NCBI RefSeq assembly: GCF_019059575.1
Contig: NW_024882720.1
Span: 62,001-126,000, forward strand
DNA length: 64,000 bases
Direction of reading: 5' to 3'
DNA from: Amphibalanus amphitrite
Taxonomy: Eukaryota > Arthropoda > Thecostraca > Balanomorpha > Balanidae
Positions within the stretch are counted from its first letter, which is position 1. Each line of letters begins with the position of its first letter. Under the pieces are notes generated by a model. It worked only from the letters and a program-made list of their open reading frames with translations. It was not told the DNA's origin and did not search any database. Positions 1-12,490 of the stretch are shown piece by piece. The position numbers and the translations under genes are program-made.

Positions 1-289
1 CACTGCCCGTTGCGGCCCGCGGGTCACCTTGGCTAGACAACAGCCGGCCGGCAGCCGCCCCGCCGACAACACTGCAAACGGACACGGCAGGCTGCCAAGG
101 TCGTCTCTGAACGGGACACTGGCCCTAGCTCATAGCAACGACGCTAACGGTTATCTTCAGAGTTAAATTACGTCTATGTCCATGCATAACTACAGAACTG
201 TGGAGAGGGAACAGTGGGGTACGGGGCAAGTCGATCCACCCACTGTTCCAAGCAAGCAATACGGTTAGAATTACACATGGGTCGTATCG
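1..289. other. Stretch with no recognisable feature
   Basis: I see no coding signature, terminal repeat or RNA gene here. The first 60 bases are GC-rich, and the rest is ordinary mixed-composition sequence running up to the first degenerate AGGTCA-rich element. Confidence 0.4.
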
Positions 290-660
290 GTATACACGCA
301 TAGGGGGGGGGGGGAGGTCGGATGAGCCCCTTGTTTTTTTCGCGAATAAAAACAGTCAATTGCGTCAAGACATGCAATACCCTCGAATTAATAAGATTAC
401 ACATACTCCGAACATTTCATGACCCTGACCACAATAACCCTTGATATGTGAACCCATCGGTGCGCAGGTTAAGAAGTTTTGGCTGGAAGGTCAACCAATG
501 ACTTACGAAGTTACAAGAGAAGACAACACGCTCATTTTATCCGCGAAACCAAAGCTCAATAGGGGGCTGAACGCCTGGGGAGTCCGTTGGACTCCCCCCC
601 CCCGACCCGCCCCCCCCCCCGTAAGTAGCGGCCAGCAAAACGCCAACACGGGCAACTGGA
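290..660. mobile_element. Degenerate AGGTCA-rich TTAA-type element (copy A)
   Basis: A G-run followed by a short spacer at about 302-330, the words TTTTTCGCGAATAA and TTTCATGACCCTGACC, and a second G-run/C-run block at about 590-620 reproduce in order the ends of the better preserved copy at 23098-23993. The interior is shortened and no clean TTAA boundaries remain, so this looks like an old, internally deleted member of that family. It has no coding capacity. Confidence 0.55.
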
Positions 661-1053
661 AAAAAAAAACGAATCATATAGCGTGAGGAAAGCTACAGTC
701 AAATTTAGACCACTTCCATTTACGCTGAAGGATCGTTGCCTCATGGGTTGATGGCTATTTCAGTGAACTTTAATATTCCGTATTTGCGATTTCTTCTTTC
801 AAATATTAAACAAATGAGAGCAAGAAATCTACTAAGTGCGTACTATTATACGACTTCACCCTACAGTGCTTTTGTCTGTAGATCTCTCGATCTCTTCCTG
901 GCCTTTCGTTTGACTACTAGGTATCTGGAAACTTCTCTACAGAAGGCAAAAGTAGAAGCGCTTAGAGCATCAAATCCTCCACACCTCTCTGCCACAGAAG
1001 TTAGTGCTGCGGACGGGTCCTGCAAACAACAAAAAATCGAGCCTCCGGTTCTA
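661..1053. other. Stretch with no recognisable feature
   Basis: This is AT-rich sequence between two AGGTCA-rich elements. A 141-codon open frame crosses it but runs into the poly-G block of the next element and shows no recognisable domain, so I do not call it a gene. Confidence 0.4.
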
Positions 1054-2098
1054 TTAACCCTCGCCGGACCTATTGGTTTTCTACATACGCGCCGGCCGAG
1101 GGGGGGGGGGGGGGGGCGGGTACGTCCCCCCCCCTCGCCGTTTCGCCCCTGGTGGAGCTAGCGCGTCGCGGAAAAAACGAGCGTGTGCGCCGTTACGAGA
1201 CGCAGAGATTGGTACCCGATTTTAAGGTCCTAGGTCAACCGGTGACCTCTGAGGTCAGGTCAAGTGCCCCAAGGTACGGTTCAGTTTTTGGTGAATAACT
1301 TCGCAAAAAACGGCCGCAGAGCGCCGATTTTGGCAGCATCGTGTTCGTCTCGCTCAGGCGCGTCGAATGATATACTTTTTGTCCGGGTCAGGTCAACTTG
1401 GGGTGTTGACCTCAGGTCAAGGTCAGGTCAGCACCCCCAGGTCACGAAGTTGGTCGAAAGAGGTCATGTCGCATAGCATTCGATTCGGCAGGTCTTCCTG
1501 AGTCCATTGGTGGCTTTCCCGACTCGCTAGCTCAATTTGATCGCGAGTTATTGACGAAAAACTAATATGACCTTGATGACGTCATAAGTGACGTCACGCA
1601 AGGTCAACATTGCAAAAGTGACGCATCTAACCTTGCAAGGAGTGCATAAAATCACGATTCTGTGTGCTTGAGATAGTTGGAGATCGTTCCCGGCGCCAGA
1701 ATAGCAGTTTTCATTTTTCCCCATTGACTTATAATGGTAAGGTCACGAAAATGACCTGACCTCATATGACCTTTAGGAAAAATCCGAGATATACAAGTTG
1801 TGGGACTCATAATGGATACTAGATCCTGCAAGTTTCATTTCCCTGTGACATCTCCTCTGGCAGTGAGGGCGTTGCGAAGTTGCGACATCTGAAGACCGTG
1901 CAGAGGTTCACTTATGACGTCATAGGTCAGTGACCTGACCTGACCCAAAAATGCGGTTGGTGTCAAAAGATGCGGCTTGGATCAAAGGTCAGGTATGCCA
2001 AGTTTCAGCTCTCTATCGCCAGCGTGTTCGGAGCTATCGCGAAAAAACCCTATGGGGGGGCGGCACCCGCCCCGCCCCCCTCGGCCGGCGAGGGTTAA
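1054..2098. mobile_element. TTAA-flanked AGGTCA-rich nonautonomous element (copy B)
   Basis: The element is bounded by TTAA at 1054-1057 and TTAA at 2095-2098. Its termini are inverted repeats (CCCTCGCCGG at the left, CCGGCGAGGG at the right). Just inside each end lies a G-run, a short CGGGTAC-like spacer and a C-run, able to fold into a hairpin. The interior contains many AGGTCA/TGACCT hexamers in both orientations and no open frame with domain content. TTAA target use is typical of piggyBac-type transposition. Assignment to that superfamily is inference, because no transposase is present. Confidence 0.8.
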
Positions 2099-2485
2099 AG
2101 GAATCGATCTCAGTTTTAACATGGCGTAAAGTAAGACCAATACTGTTAAAACTTTTTATGCTTTGACTCAGCTCGATTCTACATACATTGTTATAAGATT
2201 GCTATTTTGTCGATTTCAACCATTTTGAAACACCCGACAGCTATAATAGCTCGGGAGCCAATAGAGCTACATCGCCTCGGAAAAGCGCATACGATAGCTC
2301 TCATAACGCTCTTTCGCTGCCGTGTCCTCAGATTTGACTTCAGGTCAACGGTTTAGCCTCCAGAGAACAAAAAAAAAAATAGCTCAATTCACGAAAAAAT
2401 GTTTTTCGGTAATAACTTTTGACTCAAGAGAGCCACGACATTACTTTTACCAGCACCGTGTTCCTTTCATCGAGAGGCGTCGAGT
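2099..2485. other. Probable old AGGTCA-family remnant
   Basis: This AT-rich stretch contains AGGTCAACGG and phrases such as AATAACTTTTGACTC that recur inside the AGGTCA-rich elements (compare about 38045). It is probably a remnant of an older copy split by element B. I see no boundaries. Confidence 0.35.
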
Positions 2486-3687
2486 GTAAACGCCGCGAGT
2501 TGCTGGGGAGGGGGGGGGGTGTTAAACGCCCCCCCCCCCCATTTTTCGCCGCGCTATAGCATAAAACGTCGCGCCAAATTTTGGGTACCGGTAGGGAATT
2601 GATTGAAGTTTATTGTGAAAAGTTTTAAAATAGCGGTCAGAAAATTTTTGAAATATCGAGGTTTTAGTGACGTCATTATTTCTGAGTTTTCGACCAAAAA
2701 CTGCATATGTTCAAAAAATCATATAAAATTACAGGATAGACATGCAGACCTGCCGTAAACGCCATTCAACTGCCAATACCATGAGCATTCAAAAGGATGT
2801 ATTCGGTTTTCAGTTGTCGTTTCACATTTCCCAAAATCTTGAACTGATTCTTGGTAATTTTTCGTGACTTCTTCACGACCATGATGCATTTCCTAAATTG
2901 ACTTTTTGAGTCAAATACGTGCTCGTATGATAAAAAGAATGTCACCATCGTGTTCTATGCCCAAAATTAGCCTAAAAATTTGTGTCAAAGACACAAATTT
3001 ACAAGTTTTGATTTTCGAGGATATGTGCTTACCTGATTGACCCGACCCTGACCCTGGCCTTTGTTTGACTGACCCCTACATAGAGCTGTTTGACTGACCC
3101 CTACATATGTAGAGCTCTTTAAGCCTTTTATGAAGGCTTGTGCACAGTTTTGACAGTTTATCACGACAGGCGCCCATTACGAGGCTCCGAAGTCCATGCT
3201 ACTGGAAGCCCGATTTCAGGTGTTTGACCTGACTTTGACCCGACCTGTGACCTCAAAATTCAACTTTCAAGCACCCATCTGAAGCGTCTCGTCGCCTTCT
3301 TTCGTTTGCCGCCTCCTGTGATTCGCTGCGCGCTTATTGGTTCTCGAGTTATCGCCTGGAGGTGTTCAACGCCCGATTGGACTCATTCGGCGCCTCGGCC
3401 GGGGGGCCAGGTAGGTACTGCCTGCTTTTTGGCTCGGCGAGTTTCGGGCGGGATCGAGGCTTTCTGAAAATTTGGTTTGGTCATGTGTTCTTTGTTTAAT
3501 TTAATTGGAGAAGCGCCTTTGATTTAAGCTTTTTGCTTTTGCGATAATCCTCTATTGTTTTGTTCTCTGTTCTTGTCTACATTTGATGAAATGCCATGAA
3601 CTGAACTGAACTGAACTGAACTGAACGCCCCCCCCCCCCCTCCAGCAAACGGCTGGTGGCGAAATATCCCAGCAACTGTCGGGTTAA
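2486..3687. mobile_element. AGGTCA-rich element, CGCGAGTTGCTGG subfamily (copy C)
   Basis: The right end has TTAA at 3684-3687 preceded by CAGCAACTGTCGGG. The left end at about 2486 has a mutated TTAA followed by CGCGAGTTGCTGGGG. It is collinear with copy J (55779-56706) over most of its length, including the sentence-like block GGGAATTGATTGAAGTTTA near 2593. A short GAACT pentamer array (about 3602-3626) and a long C-run lie just inside the right end. It is noncoding, and the left target site has decayed. Confidence 0.7.
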
Positions 3688-5475
3688 ATAATCATTTTAA
3701 AATTAAAACTCAGGTAACTTTCAAGGTCATGACCTGACCGGAAGGGGTCATGCTACCCATCAGTCGATACGTATCGTTGAGCTGAACAGTGGCTAGCCGG
3801 AGTAGAGCCATATCGACCCAAACCTCTGTTTCGACGGTGTCCGCTTACACTGGCCCGAATCTGGTAGGCCGGAGTTGCCGGGGCAAAACGGACTTAAGCC
3901 AGACCAAATTGCTGGCTGGGTATTTTGCGCTTGCGCACATACAGGGCGACGCCTCCAGATCTAAAAAACCGCTGGACCGATTGCATTCAAATTTGGCACA
4001 CCGCTAAGGGGCCAGTTGGTAGGGTGCCATGCACAACTCACTTTGGAAGCACTCACATGCAGTTCCACACGTGCAAGACGTGGGCTCACCCGACCTCTCG
4101 CTCTCTTGTTTATCGCCCCAAAAGGCCGCTACTATCTACTACTGGCTACTGCCAGGTGTAAGATTTTAATTGTCGCATCATGTCACGCATGATGTAGTTG
4201 AAAATAACACCGAAAACATGACAATGTGTTTGTGCTAACTTAAGGCATCCTCAGACGTGCATCAGTATTTGCTTTGTAGCCTTTGTATGAGTGTATGTCG
4301 GTGTGTGGGTGGTGTGTAGGTGTGTGTGTTGGGGGGGGGAGGGGGTCCGTGCTGCTGTCGGTTGTTTGTCGCGACATTACCTCGGTCAACACTGCGGTGA
4401 TCCATACGTCCAGAAGTCAGCCTTCGAGCAGCTGTCGAGTGGTGTGCGAGGGGCGCGGCCAGACACCGGGAGACAGACGTGTTTGGCCGGCGCCCATTTC
4501 CGGCACGCCGTCAGGGGCCGACGGCTCTGCCATCCTGGGGATCCTGCCCACAGCCCACAGGGGATGGGGGATGGTAGCCTCTGCCATCCTGGGGGTCCTG
4601 CCCTGCGGCAGGGGATGGGGGGGGGGGGGGGCAGCGAAGTGGATCGCGCTCACACCGCTCGGCGCATGTTTCAGGACCCATGGAGCAGCAACACTTACAT
4701 TCCGGTGGTTGCAAAGCAATCCTTTAATCCGCGCCCCGTTGGGGCTCCTGCATTAGCGTCGCCACGGGGGAGAGGGGCAAGCGAGGCAGCTGACTCCCCT
4801 TCCCCCCCCCCCACACACACACACCTCTGACCGGGTTCCCCTTGAGATCGATGCAGATCCGATGAGATTTTGGAGTTGGGAAAAATGGGGATAGTTTTCG
4901 AGAATGACAGTGAAGTCAGACTCGATTGGAGTCGGAGTCCCAGCCAGTAGGAGTGAGTCACCAAAATCTTCGGGACTTCCGACTCCAGACTTGGGCATGT
5001 TTATACTTTAAATTCGATCAATTTCTTGGTTGGTTTCAGCTGAATTTTACATTTGGTTTTCACCAGTCTATAGTCATTGGCCGGATTTTTTAAAGCCTGT
5101 CTTTTGTCTAATCGTTTAAAGAGCTTTGATGAAAAGCGCACGTGAAGCCTCGATACTTTTAGCACTAGCCATGTGAAAATATCACCTTGTTGATTTTTCT
5201 TTTTTTACTTTCTGTTCGTTCCAATAGCTCGTCTCGTACCGTATCTATTTATGCACTTTAAGCGGTTAAACAGGCTTAAACCATTAATACGCCTTTTTGG
5301 GCGACCAACAAGCGAGCGTACCTAATTCATTTATTTCTATACGACTACTATGCCTACTTTCTCGGTGGGGGTGTTTCTTACCAAATATAAATTGACTTTC
5401 TGTGGCTGCTAGTGAAAACACAATCCGCCGCGTGAAGGCCGCCACAATAGGATTGCACATCACTTTTTTGATCAC
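3688..5475. other. Noncoding stretch with a short internal duplication
   Basis: No convincing gene is visible. Features are a GT-rich run at about 4283-4340, an imperfect duplication of a roughly 60-70 bp GC-rich unit (two copies of TCTGCCATCCTGGGG at about 4525 and 4580), and a short CA run at about 4812-4824. The overlapping open frames at 4283-4830 on both strands are products of this low-complexity GC-rich DNA. Confidence 0.4.
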
Positions 5476-7020
5476 TTAGGAGGAGCCCCAGCCAGCAGCG
5501 AGAGTCGGGTGCCAACTGGCCGGCGAGGAACCTGCGATAGGCAAGGATGAAAAAGGCCTATGCACAGCGTAATGATGCACTGGAGTAGAATGGAGATGAC
5601 TCAAGTTGATTCTCATAGACGCTGGAGGAGCCTGTAGACTTGCATTGCGCCTCTTTCGCCCGTTGCTGTTGTTAATGAGAACTAGGCGGCTCCGCTGAGC
5701 AGCGGCTGGATCCGTTGGGTTTAAAATGAGTCCGCGCAGAGAAATGGCGCGGCTCAGCGCTACGAAGGTGAGTCCAAGCGCAAATTCATTGGACCCGATG
5801 TCGATCCAGACGGCTAGTTTTGTCCAGCCTTGGCACCTGTGGATGGTGACTGCAAATGCCGGAGACAGAGGAGAATCTGCGTTCGGCTGTGGAGTCGCGC
5901 TCCCTCCATCCACTTGCTGGTAATGGCAGACACCGGCACTACCTGAGCTTCTCTGGGTTCCATGCTGAGCCCTGGTAACCGGGGAACTCCACGCAGACTG
6001 CGGCTGGCAGGGTGTCTTGGCCAGGCGCGTCTGGAGGGTACAGTAGCCCGACCACGGTCCCCTGAGTGCCGTTCGTGAGACCGGCGCTTACCCACATAGT
6101 TATTTGATTTCAGCATCACCTTGGCCCCGTCAGTTGGACTACCGGCTCTAGACCACCGGCGTATTCCGCTGACTTTTTCCTGGCTGTGGCGGGCTGGTGG
6201 ATGGCCTTCAGGTTGAAGCAGGGCCGACCGATGTTCCGCAGCTGACGGCGGTTGATATGCTGCCCCATCTCGTGGCTAGCGACGAGCCGCTGTGCGTCAG
6301 CAAACTTACGCCTCTCTTCGTTGGAAAGATGAGTCTCCAGACGGGTTGAGAGGAGCCTATGATCATCAGTGGTGGTGTTCCCGCCTCTGACGTGGGCGAG
6401 TCGACGTCGGGAGTGGAACTGCTCCTGTGCTGGTTCGCTACCACGCACAGCGCACAGGCTCCACCCGTATCAGAACGACGGCCTTTCCAAGCTCGGAAGC
6501 TGGCGCGGCCGTCTTCACTGAGCCGCCTGCCGCCTGCCGTCGAGTCGAACATTGGCCGATCCATGACGGGGGCAGCTGTCCAAAGTCTCCGACGAGACAC
6601 ACGCTCACCGCGCGGAAGGGCTCGGAGGAGTGGCATGGGAAGGCCCGGCGAAGGCACAGGTCTACAGCGCGCAGAAGCTGTCTCCCCACCATCGACATTT
6701 CGTCGATGGTGAGGAGCCGGAGTCCCTCCAGCCGTGTCTGCAGCGCCTGTAGTTGTTCGCCGGTCAGCTCCGGCGGGTCATTTGTCAGTGGCACTGGCAC
6801 GGACACACACCGATGTAGCGTCTCGCCCGTAATGTTAAAGGCGGCAGTGCCGTGAGCAGCAGTGCCGTGCCGTTAGGCGCGCAGACGCGCAAAAGATGCG
6901 CGGACTGCTCGCCGAACTCCTCCAGACACCGCTGCCTCAGACGTGACATGATGAGGGAGCTCTTCCCAGAGCCAGCCGTGCCGCTGACGAGCAAATGGAC
7001 TGCAGCGGCGTTTGGATAGT
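5476..7020 (-). pseudogene. PIF1-like DNA helicase, frameshifted remnant
   Basis: Read on the minus strand, the pieces give the superfamily 1B helicase motifs in the right order. They are a Walker A motif GTAGSGKS (about 6960-6983), a Walker B motif DEMSMV (about 6690-6716), motif III GDFGQLPP (about 6571-6593), a block of about 70 residues leading to NGTQGTVV (about 6040-6090), motif V TIHRCQG (about 5828-5850) and motif VI FVALSRA (about 5750-5771). PIF1-family enzymes unwind DNA 5' to 3', and related domains also occur in Helitrons. The motifs lie in at least three reading frames (shifts near 6800, 6440 and 6090), and the region before Walker A is missing, so the copy is broken unless the assembly has indel errors. 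No Rep/HUH domain is visible, so a Helitron origin cannot be shown. Confidence 0.8.
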
Positions 7021-7459
7021 ACGACGCATGCAGCAGTTGGTATCAGCCCCCGTTCACGAGCTTCAGAATTCCTTTACCGTGACGTCATCACGGCGCATGA
7101 ATTTTCCTTCACCCATAGCAATGCATGCAAAGCATGGTGTGTTTCAGGCGGTCTAAGGAGAAATCCAAGGCCTATATGTGTTCAAAAGACGTATCACTGA
7201 GCCGATGGATTCGTCTCATTACGATAAATGGGGTTGAAATCGAAACACTCGGCCTATATTTATCTAAAATGGGCCAATCAAATGATCCCTGCAACTCATG
7301 ATGAAGGATTTCCTCTGCGTTAAAAAATTTGTTTGGTGTGTTTTTTTTTTATCAGCGACAGGGGAAATCCTTCATAATTGCTACCAGATTACTACCATAT
7401 TCCCTCGCATTTCTGTTGCGCATTGCCTCACAAATCAGAGTTTTGTGAAGTTTATACTA
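7021..7459. other. Left flank of the foldback element
   Basis: This is AT-rich DNA with a T-run at about 7341-7350. The phrase ATTGCTACCAGATT near 7378 recurs near 14517 in the same orientation, but the shared stretch is only about 20 bp. No gene is visible. Confidence 0.35.
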
Positions 7460-8029
7460 ATTTAATTGACGTGCATAAAGTTGCATTATATTCACATTCA
7501 GATTCGCGTGCACATTCGCGGACCCCTCAGATTTGGCTCAAAATTGCACAGCTTATAGATTTTGAGCTCCTGATTGCGAAAATCATGTTTTTATTTCACG
7601 CCGTCAAGTGGTTCTCAAAATATTCACATTTGTATTACTGCCAACATATTCTGGACCGTAACCCTTATTGGAAAAATCGGACCCCTCCAAATTCCTCAAA
7701 AACTCCTGAGTTGATGTAAACATAAGCGCTGATCCAAAAAACTAATTTGTACTTAACGCCGTCCCATAGTTTTCTCAGGATGAGCATCTAAAGTTCAAGG
7801 TCGTTCAAGGTCATGTACCTTTTCTCACCTTTTGGCGCTATTTGACACGTGACAGCTTTATATTTATGATGGACATTCGCACTACCTCCTACAAAAACAA
7901 TATACTGAAATCCAAGAGGCGTTGCTGTACCAAAATGTAAAAAAAGCGTCAAAACCTCTTTCATACAGCTAACAGTTAAATACAAGGGATATTCGAATTT
8001 GCCACACATAAAGCAAATTTGTCGGACAT

Positions 8030-10801
8030 GGTCGGACCCCTCCGATATCGTTCAAAATCTCAGAAATGATGCTCATTGACCTCCTGAACATGAAAATGGT
8101 ACTCCCTTTGAACGCCGTCAAGAACTTTTCCAGATATACGCATCCATGCACATTCAAATTGCATAGGTGCTGCATATGGACGTTCGGCGGACCCCTCCGA
8201 TTTCGTTCAAAATATCAGGAATGATGCTCCTTGACCTCCTGAACATGAAAATGGCACTCCCTTTGAACGCCGTCAAGAACTTTTCCAGATATACGCATCC
8301 ATGCACATTCAAATTGCATAGGTGTTGCATACTCGTATGCACGTTCGGCGGACCCCTCCGATTCCGTTCAAAATCTCAGGAATGATGCTCCTTGACCTCC
8401 TGAACATGAAAATAGTACTCCCTTTAAACGCCGTCAAGAACTTTTCCAGATATACGCATCCATGCACATTCAAATTGCATAGGTGATGCATATGCACGTT
8501 CGGCGGACCCCTCCGATTTCGTTCAAAATCTCAGGAATGATGCTCCTTGATCTCCTGAACATGAAAATGGTACTCCCTTTGAACGCCGTCAAGAAATTTT
8601 TCCAGATATGCGCATCAATGCACATTCAAATTGCATAGGTGTTGCATATGCACGTTCGGCGGACCCCTCCGATTTCGTTCAAAATCTCAGGAATGATGCT
8701 CCTTGATCTCCTGAACATGAAAATGGTACTCCCTTTGAACGCCGTCAAGAAATTTTCCAGATATGCGCATCAATGCACATTCAAATTGCATAGGTGTTGC
8801 ATATGCACGTTCGGCGGACCCCTCCGATTTCGTTCAAAATCTCAGGAATGATGCTACTCGACCTCCTGAACATGAAAATGGTACTCCCTTTGAACGCCGT
8901 CAAGAACTTTTCCAGATATACGCATCCATGCACATTCAAATTGCATAGGTGTTGCATATGGACGTTCGACGGACCCCTCCGATTTCGTTCAAAATCTCAG
9001 GAATGATGCTCCTTGACCTCCTGAACATGAAAATGGCACTCCCTTTGAACGCCGTCAAGAACTTTTCCAGATATACGCATCCATGCACATTCAAATTGCA
9101 TAGGTGTTGCATATGCACGTTCGGCGGACCCCTCCGATTCTGTTCAAAATCTCAGGAATGATGCTCCTTGACCTCCTGAACATGAAAATGGCACTCGCTT
9201 TGAACGCCGTCAAGAACTTTTCCAGATATACGCATCCATGCACATTCAAATTGCATAGGTGATGCATATGCACGTTCGGCGGACCCCTCCGATTTCGTTC
9301 AAAATCTCAGGAATGATGCTCCTTGATCTCCTGAACATGAAAATGGTACTCTCTTTGAACGCCGTCAAGAACTTTTCCAGATATGCGCATCAATGCACAT
9401 TCAAATTGCATAGGTGTTGCATGTGCACGTTCGGCGGACCCCTCCGATTTCGTTCAAAATCTCAGGGATGATGCTCCTTGACCTCCTGAACATGAAAATA
9501 GTACTCCCTTTGAGCGCCGTCAAGAACTTTTCCAGATATACGCATCCATGCACATTCAAGGTGCATAGGTGTTGCATATGGACGTTCGGCGGACCCCTCC
9601 GATTTCGTTCAAAATCTCAGGAAAGATGCTCCTTGACCTCCTGAACATGAAAATAGTACTCCCTTTGAACGCCGTCAAGAACTTTTCCAGATATACGCAT
9701 CCATGCACATTCAAATTGCATAGGTGTTGCATATGCACGTTCGGCGGACCCCTCCGATTCCGTTCAAAATCTCAGGAATGATGCTCCTTGACCTCCTGAA
9801 CATGAAAATGGTACTCCCTTTGAACGCCGTCAAGAACTTTTCCAGATATACGCATCCATGCACATTCAAATTGCATAGGTGTTGCATATGGACGTTCGGC
9901 GGACCCCTCCGATTTCGTTCAAAATCTCAGGAACGATGCTCCTTGACCTCCTGAACATGAAAATGGCACCCCCTTTGAACGCCGTCAAGAACTTTTCCAG
10001 ATATACGCATCCATGCACATTCAAATTGCATAGGTGTTGCATACTCGTATGCACGTTCGGCGGACCCCTGCGATTCCGTTCAAAATCTCAGGAATGATGC
10101 TCCTTGACCTCCTGAACATGAAAATGGCACTCCCTTTGAACGCCGTCAAGAACTTTTCCAGATATACGCATCCATGCACATTCAAATTGGTTGCATATGC
10201 ACGTTCGGCGGACCCCTCCGATTTCGTTCAAAATCTCAGGAATGATGCTCCTTGATCTCCTGAACATGAAAATAGTACTCCCATTGAACGCCGTCAAGAA
10301 CTTTTCCAGATATACGCATCCATGCACATTCAAATTGCATAGGTGATGCATATGCACGTTCGGCGGACCCCTCCGATTTCGTTCAAAATCTCAGCAATGA
10401 TGCTCCTTGACCTCCTGAACATGAAAATAGTACTCCCTTTGAACGCCGTCAAGAACTTTTCCAGATATGCGCATCAATGCACATTGAAATGCATAGGTGT
10501 TGCATATGGACGTTCGGCGGACCCCTCCGATTTCGTTCAAAATCTCAGGAATGATGCTCCTTTACCTCCTGAACATAAAAATGGCACTCCCTTTGAACGC
10601 CGTCAAGAACTTTTCCAGATATACGCATCCATGCACATTCAAATTGCATAGGTGATGCGTATGCACGTTCGGCGGACCCCTCCGATTTCGTTCAAAATCT
10701 CAGGAATGATGCTCCTTGACCTCCTGAACATGAAAATAGTACTTTCTTTGAACGCCGTCAAGAACTTTTCTAGGTATACGCATCCAAGCACATTCAAATT
10801 G
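8030..10801 (+). repeat. 155-bp tandem repeats, left arm (about 18 units)
   Basis: Successive copies of GTTCGGCGGACCCCTCCG recur at a spacing of 155 bp (for example near 8655, 8810, 8965, 9120, 9275, 9430, 9585, 9740 and 9895). Two units (starting near 8329 and 10041) have an extra ACTCGT-type insertion, and one (near 10190) is shortened. Units differ by only a few substitutions, which implies recent homogenisation. 155 is not a multiple of three, so every open frame closes after about 1.4 units; the array is not coding. Confidence 0.92.
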
Positions 10802-12490
10802 CATTTGAATGTGCATGAATGCGTATATCTGGAAAAGTTCTTGACGGCGTTGAAAGGGAGTTCCATTTTCATGTTCAGGAGGTCAAGGAGCATCATTCCT
10901 GAGATTTTGAACGAAATCGGAGGGGTCCGCCGAACGTCCATATGCAACACCTATGCATTTTAATGTGCATTGATGCGCATATCTGGAAAAGTTCTTGACG
11001 GCGTTCAAAGGGAGTACTATTTTCATGTTCAAGAGGTCAAGGAGCATCATTCCTGAGATTTTGAACGAAATCGGAGGGGTCCGCCGAACGTGCATATGCA
11101 TCACCTATGCAATTTGAATGTGCATGGATGCGTATATCTGGAAAAGTTCTTGACGGCGTTCAAAGGGAGTACTATTTTCATGTTCAGGAGGTCAAGGAGC
11201 ATCATTCCTCTGATTTTGAACGAAATTGGAGGGGTCCGCCAAACGTGCATATGCAACACCTATGCAATTTGTCATTTGAATGTGCATGGATGCGTATATC
11301 TGGAAAAGTTCTTGACGGCGTTCAAAGGGAGTACTATTTTCATGTTCAGGAGGTCAAGGAGCATCTTTCCTGAGATTTCGAACGAAATCGGAGGGGTCCG
11401 CCGAACGTCCATATGCAACACCTATGCAATTTGAATGTGCATGGATGCGTATATCTGGAAAAGTTCTTGACGGCGTTCAAAGGGAGTACTATTTTCAAGT
11501 TCAGGAGGTCAAGGAGCATCATTCCTGAGATTTTGAACAAAATCGGAGGGGTCCGCCGAACGTGCATATGCAACACCTATGCAATTTGAATGTGCATTGA
11601 TGCGCATATCTGGAAAATTTCTTGACGGCGTTCAAAGGGAGTACCATTTTCATGTTCAGGAGATCAAGGAGCATCATTCCTGAGATTTTGAACGAAATCG
11701 GAGGGGTCCGCCGAACGTGCATATGCATCACCTATGCAATTTGAATGTGCATGGATGCGTATATCTGGAAAAGTTCTTGACGGCGTTCAAAGGGAGTACT
11801 ATTTTCATGTTCAGGAGGTCAAGGAGCATCATTCCTGAGATTTTGAACGAAATCGGAGGGGTCCGCCGAACGTGCATATGCAACACCTATGCAATTTGAA
11901 TGTGCATGGATGCGTATATCTGGAAAAGTTCTTGACGGCGTTCAAAGGGAGTGCCATTTTCATGTTCAGGAGGTCAAGGAGCATCATTCCTGAGATTTTG
12001 AACGAAATCGGAGGGGTCCGCCGAACGTCCATATGCAACACCTATGCAATTTGAATGTGCATGGATGCGTATATCTGGAAAAGTTCTTGACGGCGTTCAA
12101 AGGGAGTACCATTTTCATGTTCAGGAGGTCAAGGAGCATCATTCCTGAGATTTTGAACGAAATCGGAGGGGTCCGCCGAACGTGCATATGCATCACCTAT
12201 GCAATTTGAATGTGCATGGATGCGTATATCTGGAAAAGTTCTTGACGGCGTTCAAAGGGAGTACTATTTTCATGTTCAGGAGGTCAAGGAGCATCATTCC
12301 TGAGATTTTGAACGAAATCGAACGGGTCCGCCGAACGTCCATATGCAACACCTATGCAATTTGAATGTGCATGGATGCGTATATCTGGAAAAGTTCTTGA
12401 CGGCGTTCAAAGGAAGTACCATTTTCATGTTCAGGAGGTCAAGGAGCATCATTCCTGAGATTTTGAACGATATCGGAGGGGTCCGACCAT
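10802..12490 (-). repeat. 155-bp tandem repeats, right arm (about 11 units, inverted)
   Basis: This is the same 155-bp unit in the opposite orientation, marked by CGGAGGGGTCCGCCGAACGT at regular spacing. The axis falls in CATTCAAATTGCATTTGAATG at about 10801, so the arms meet with a spacer of only about 5 bases. This arm has about seven fewer units than the left one, which indicates unequal exchange or slippage in one arm, or assembly collapse. Confidence 0.9.
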
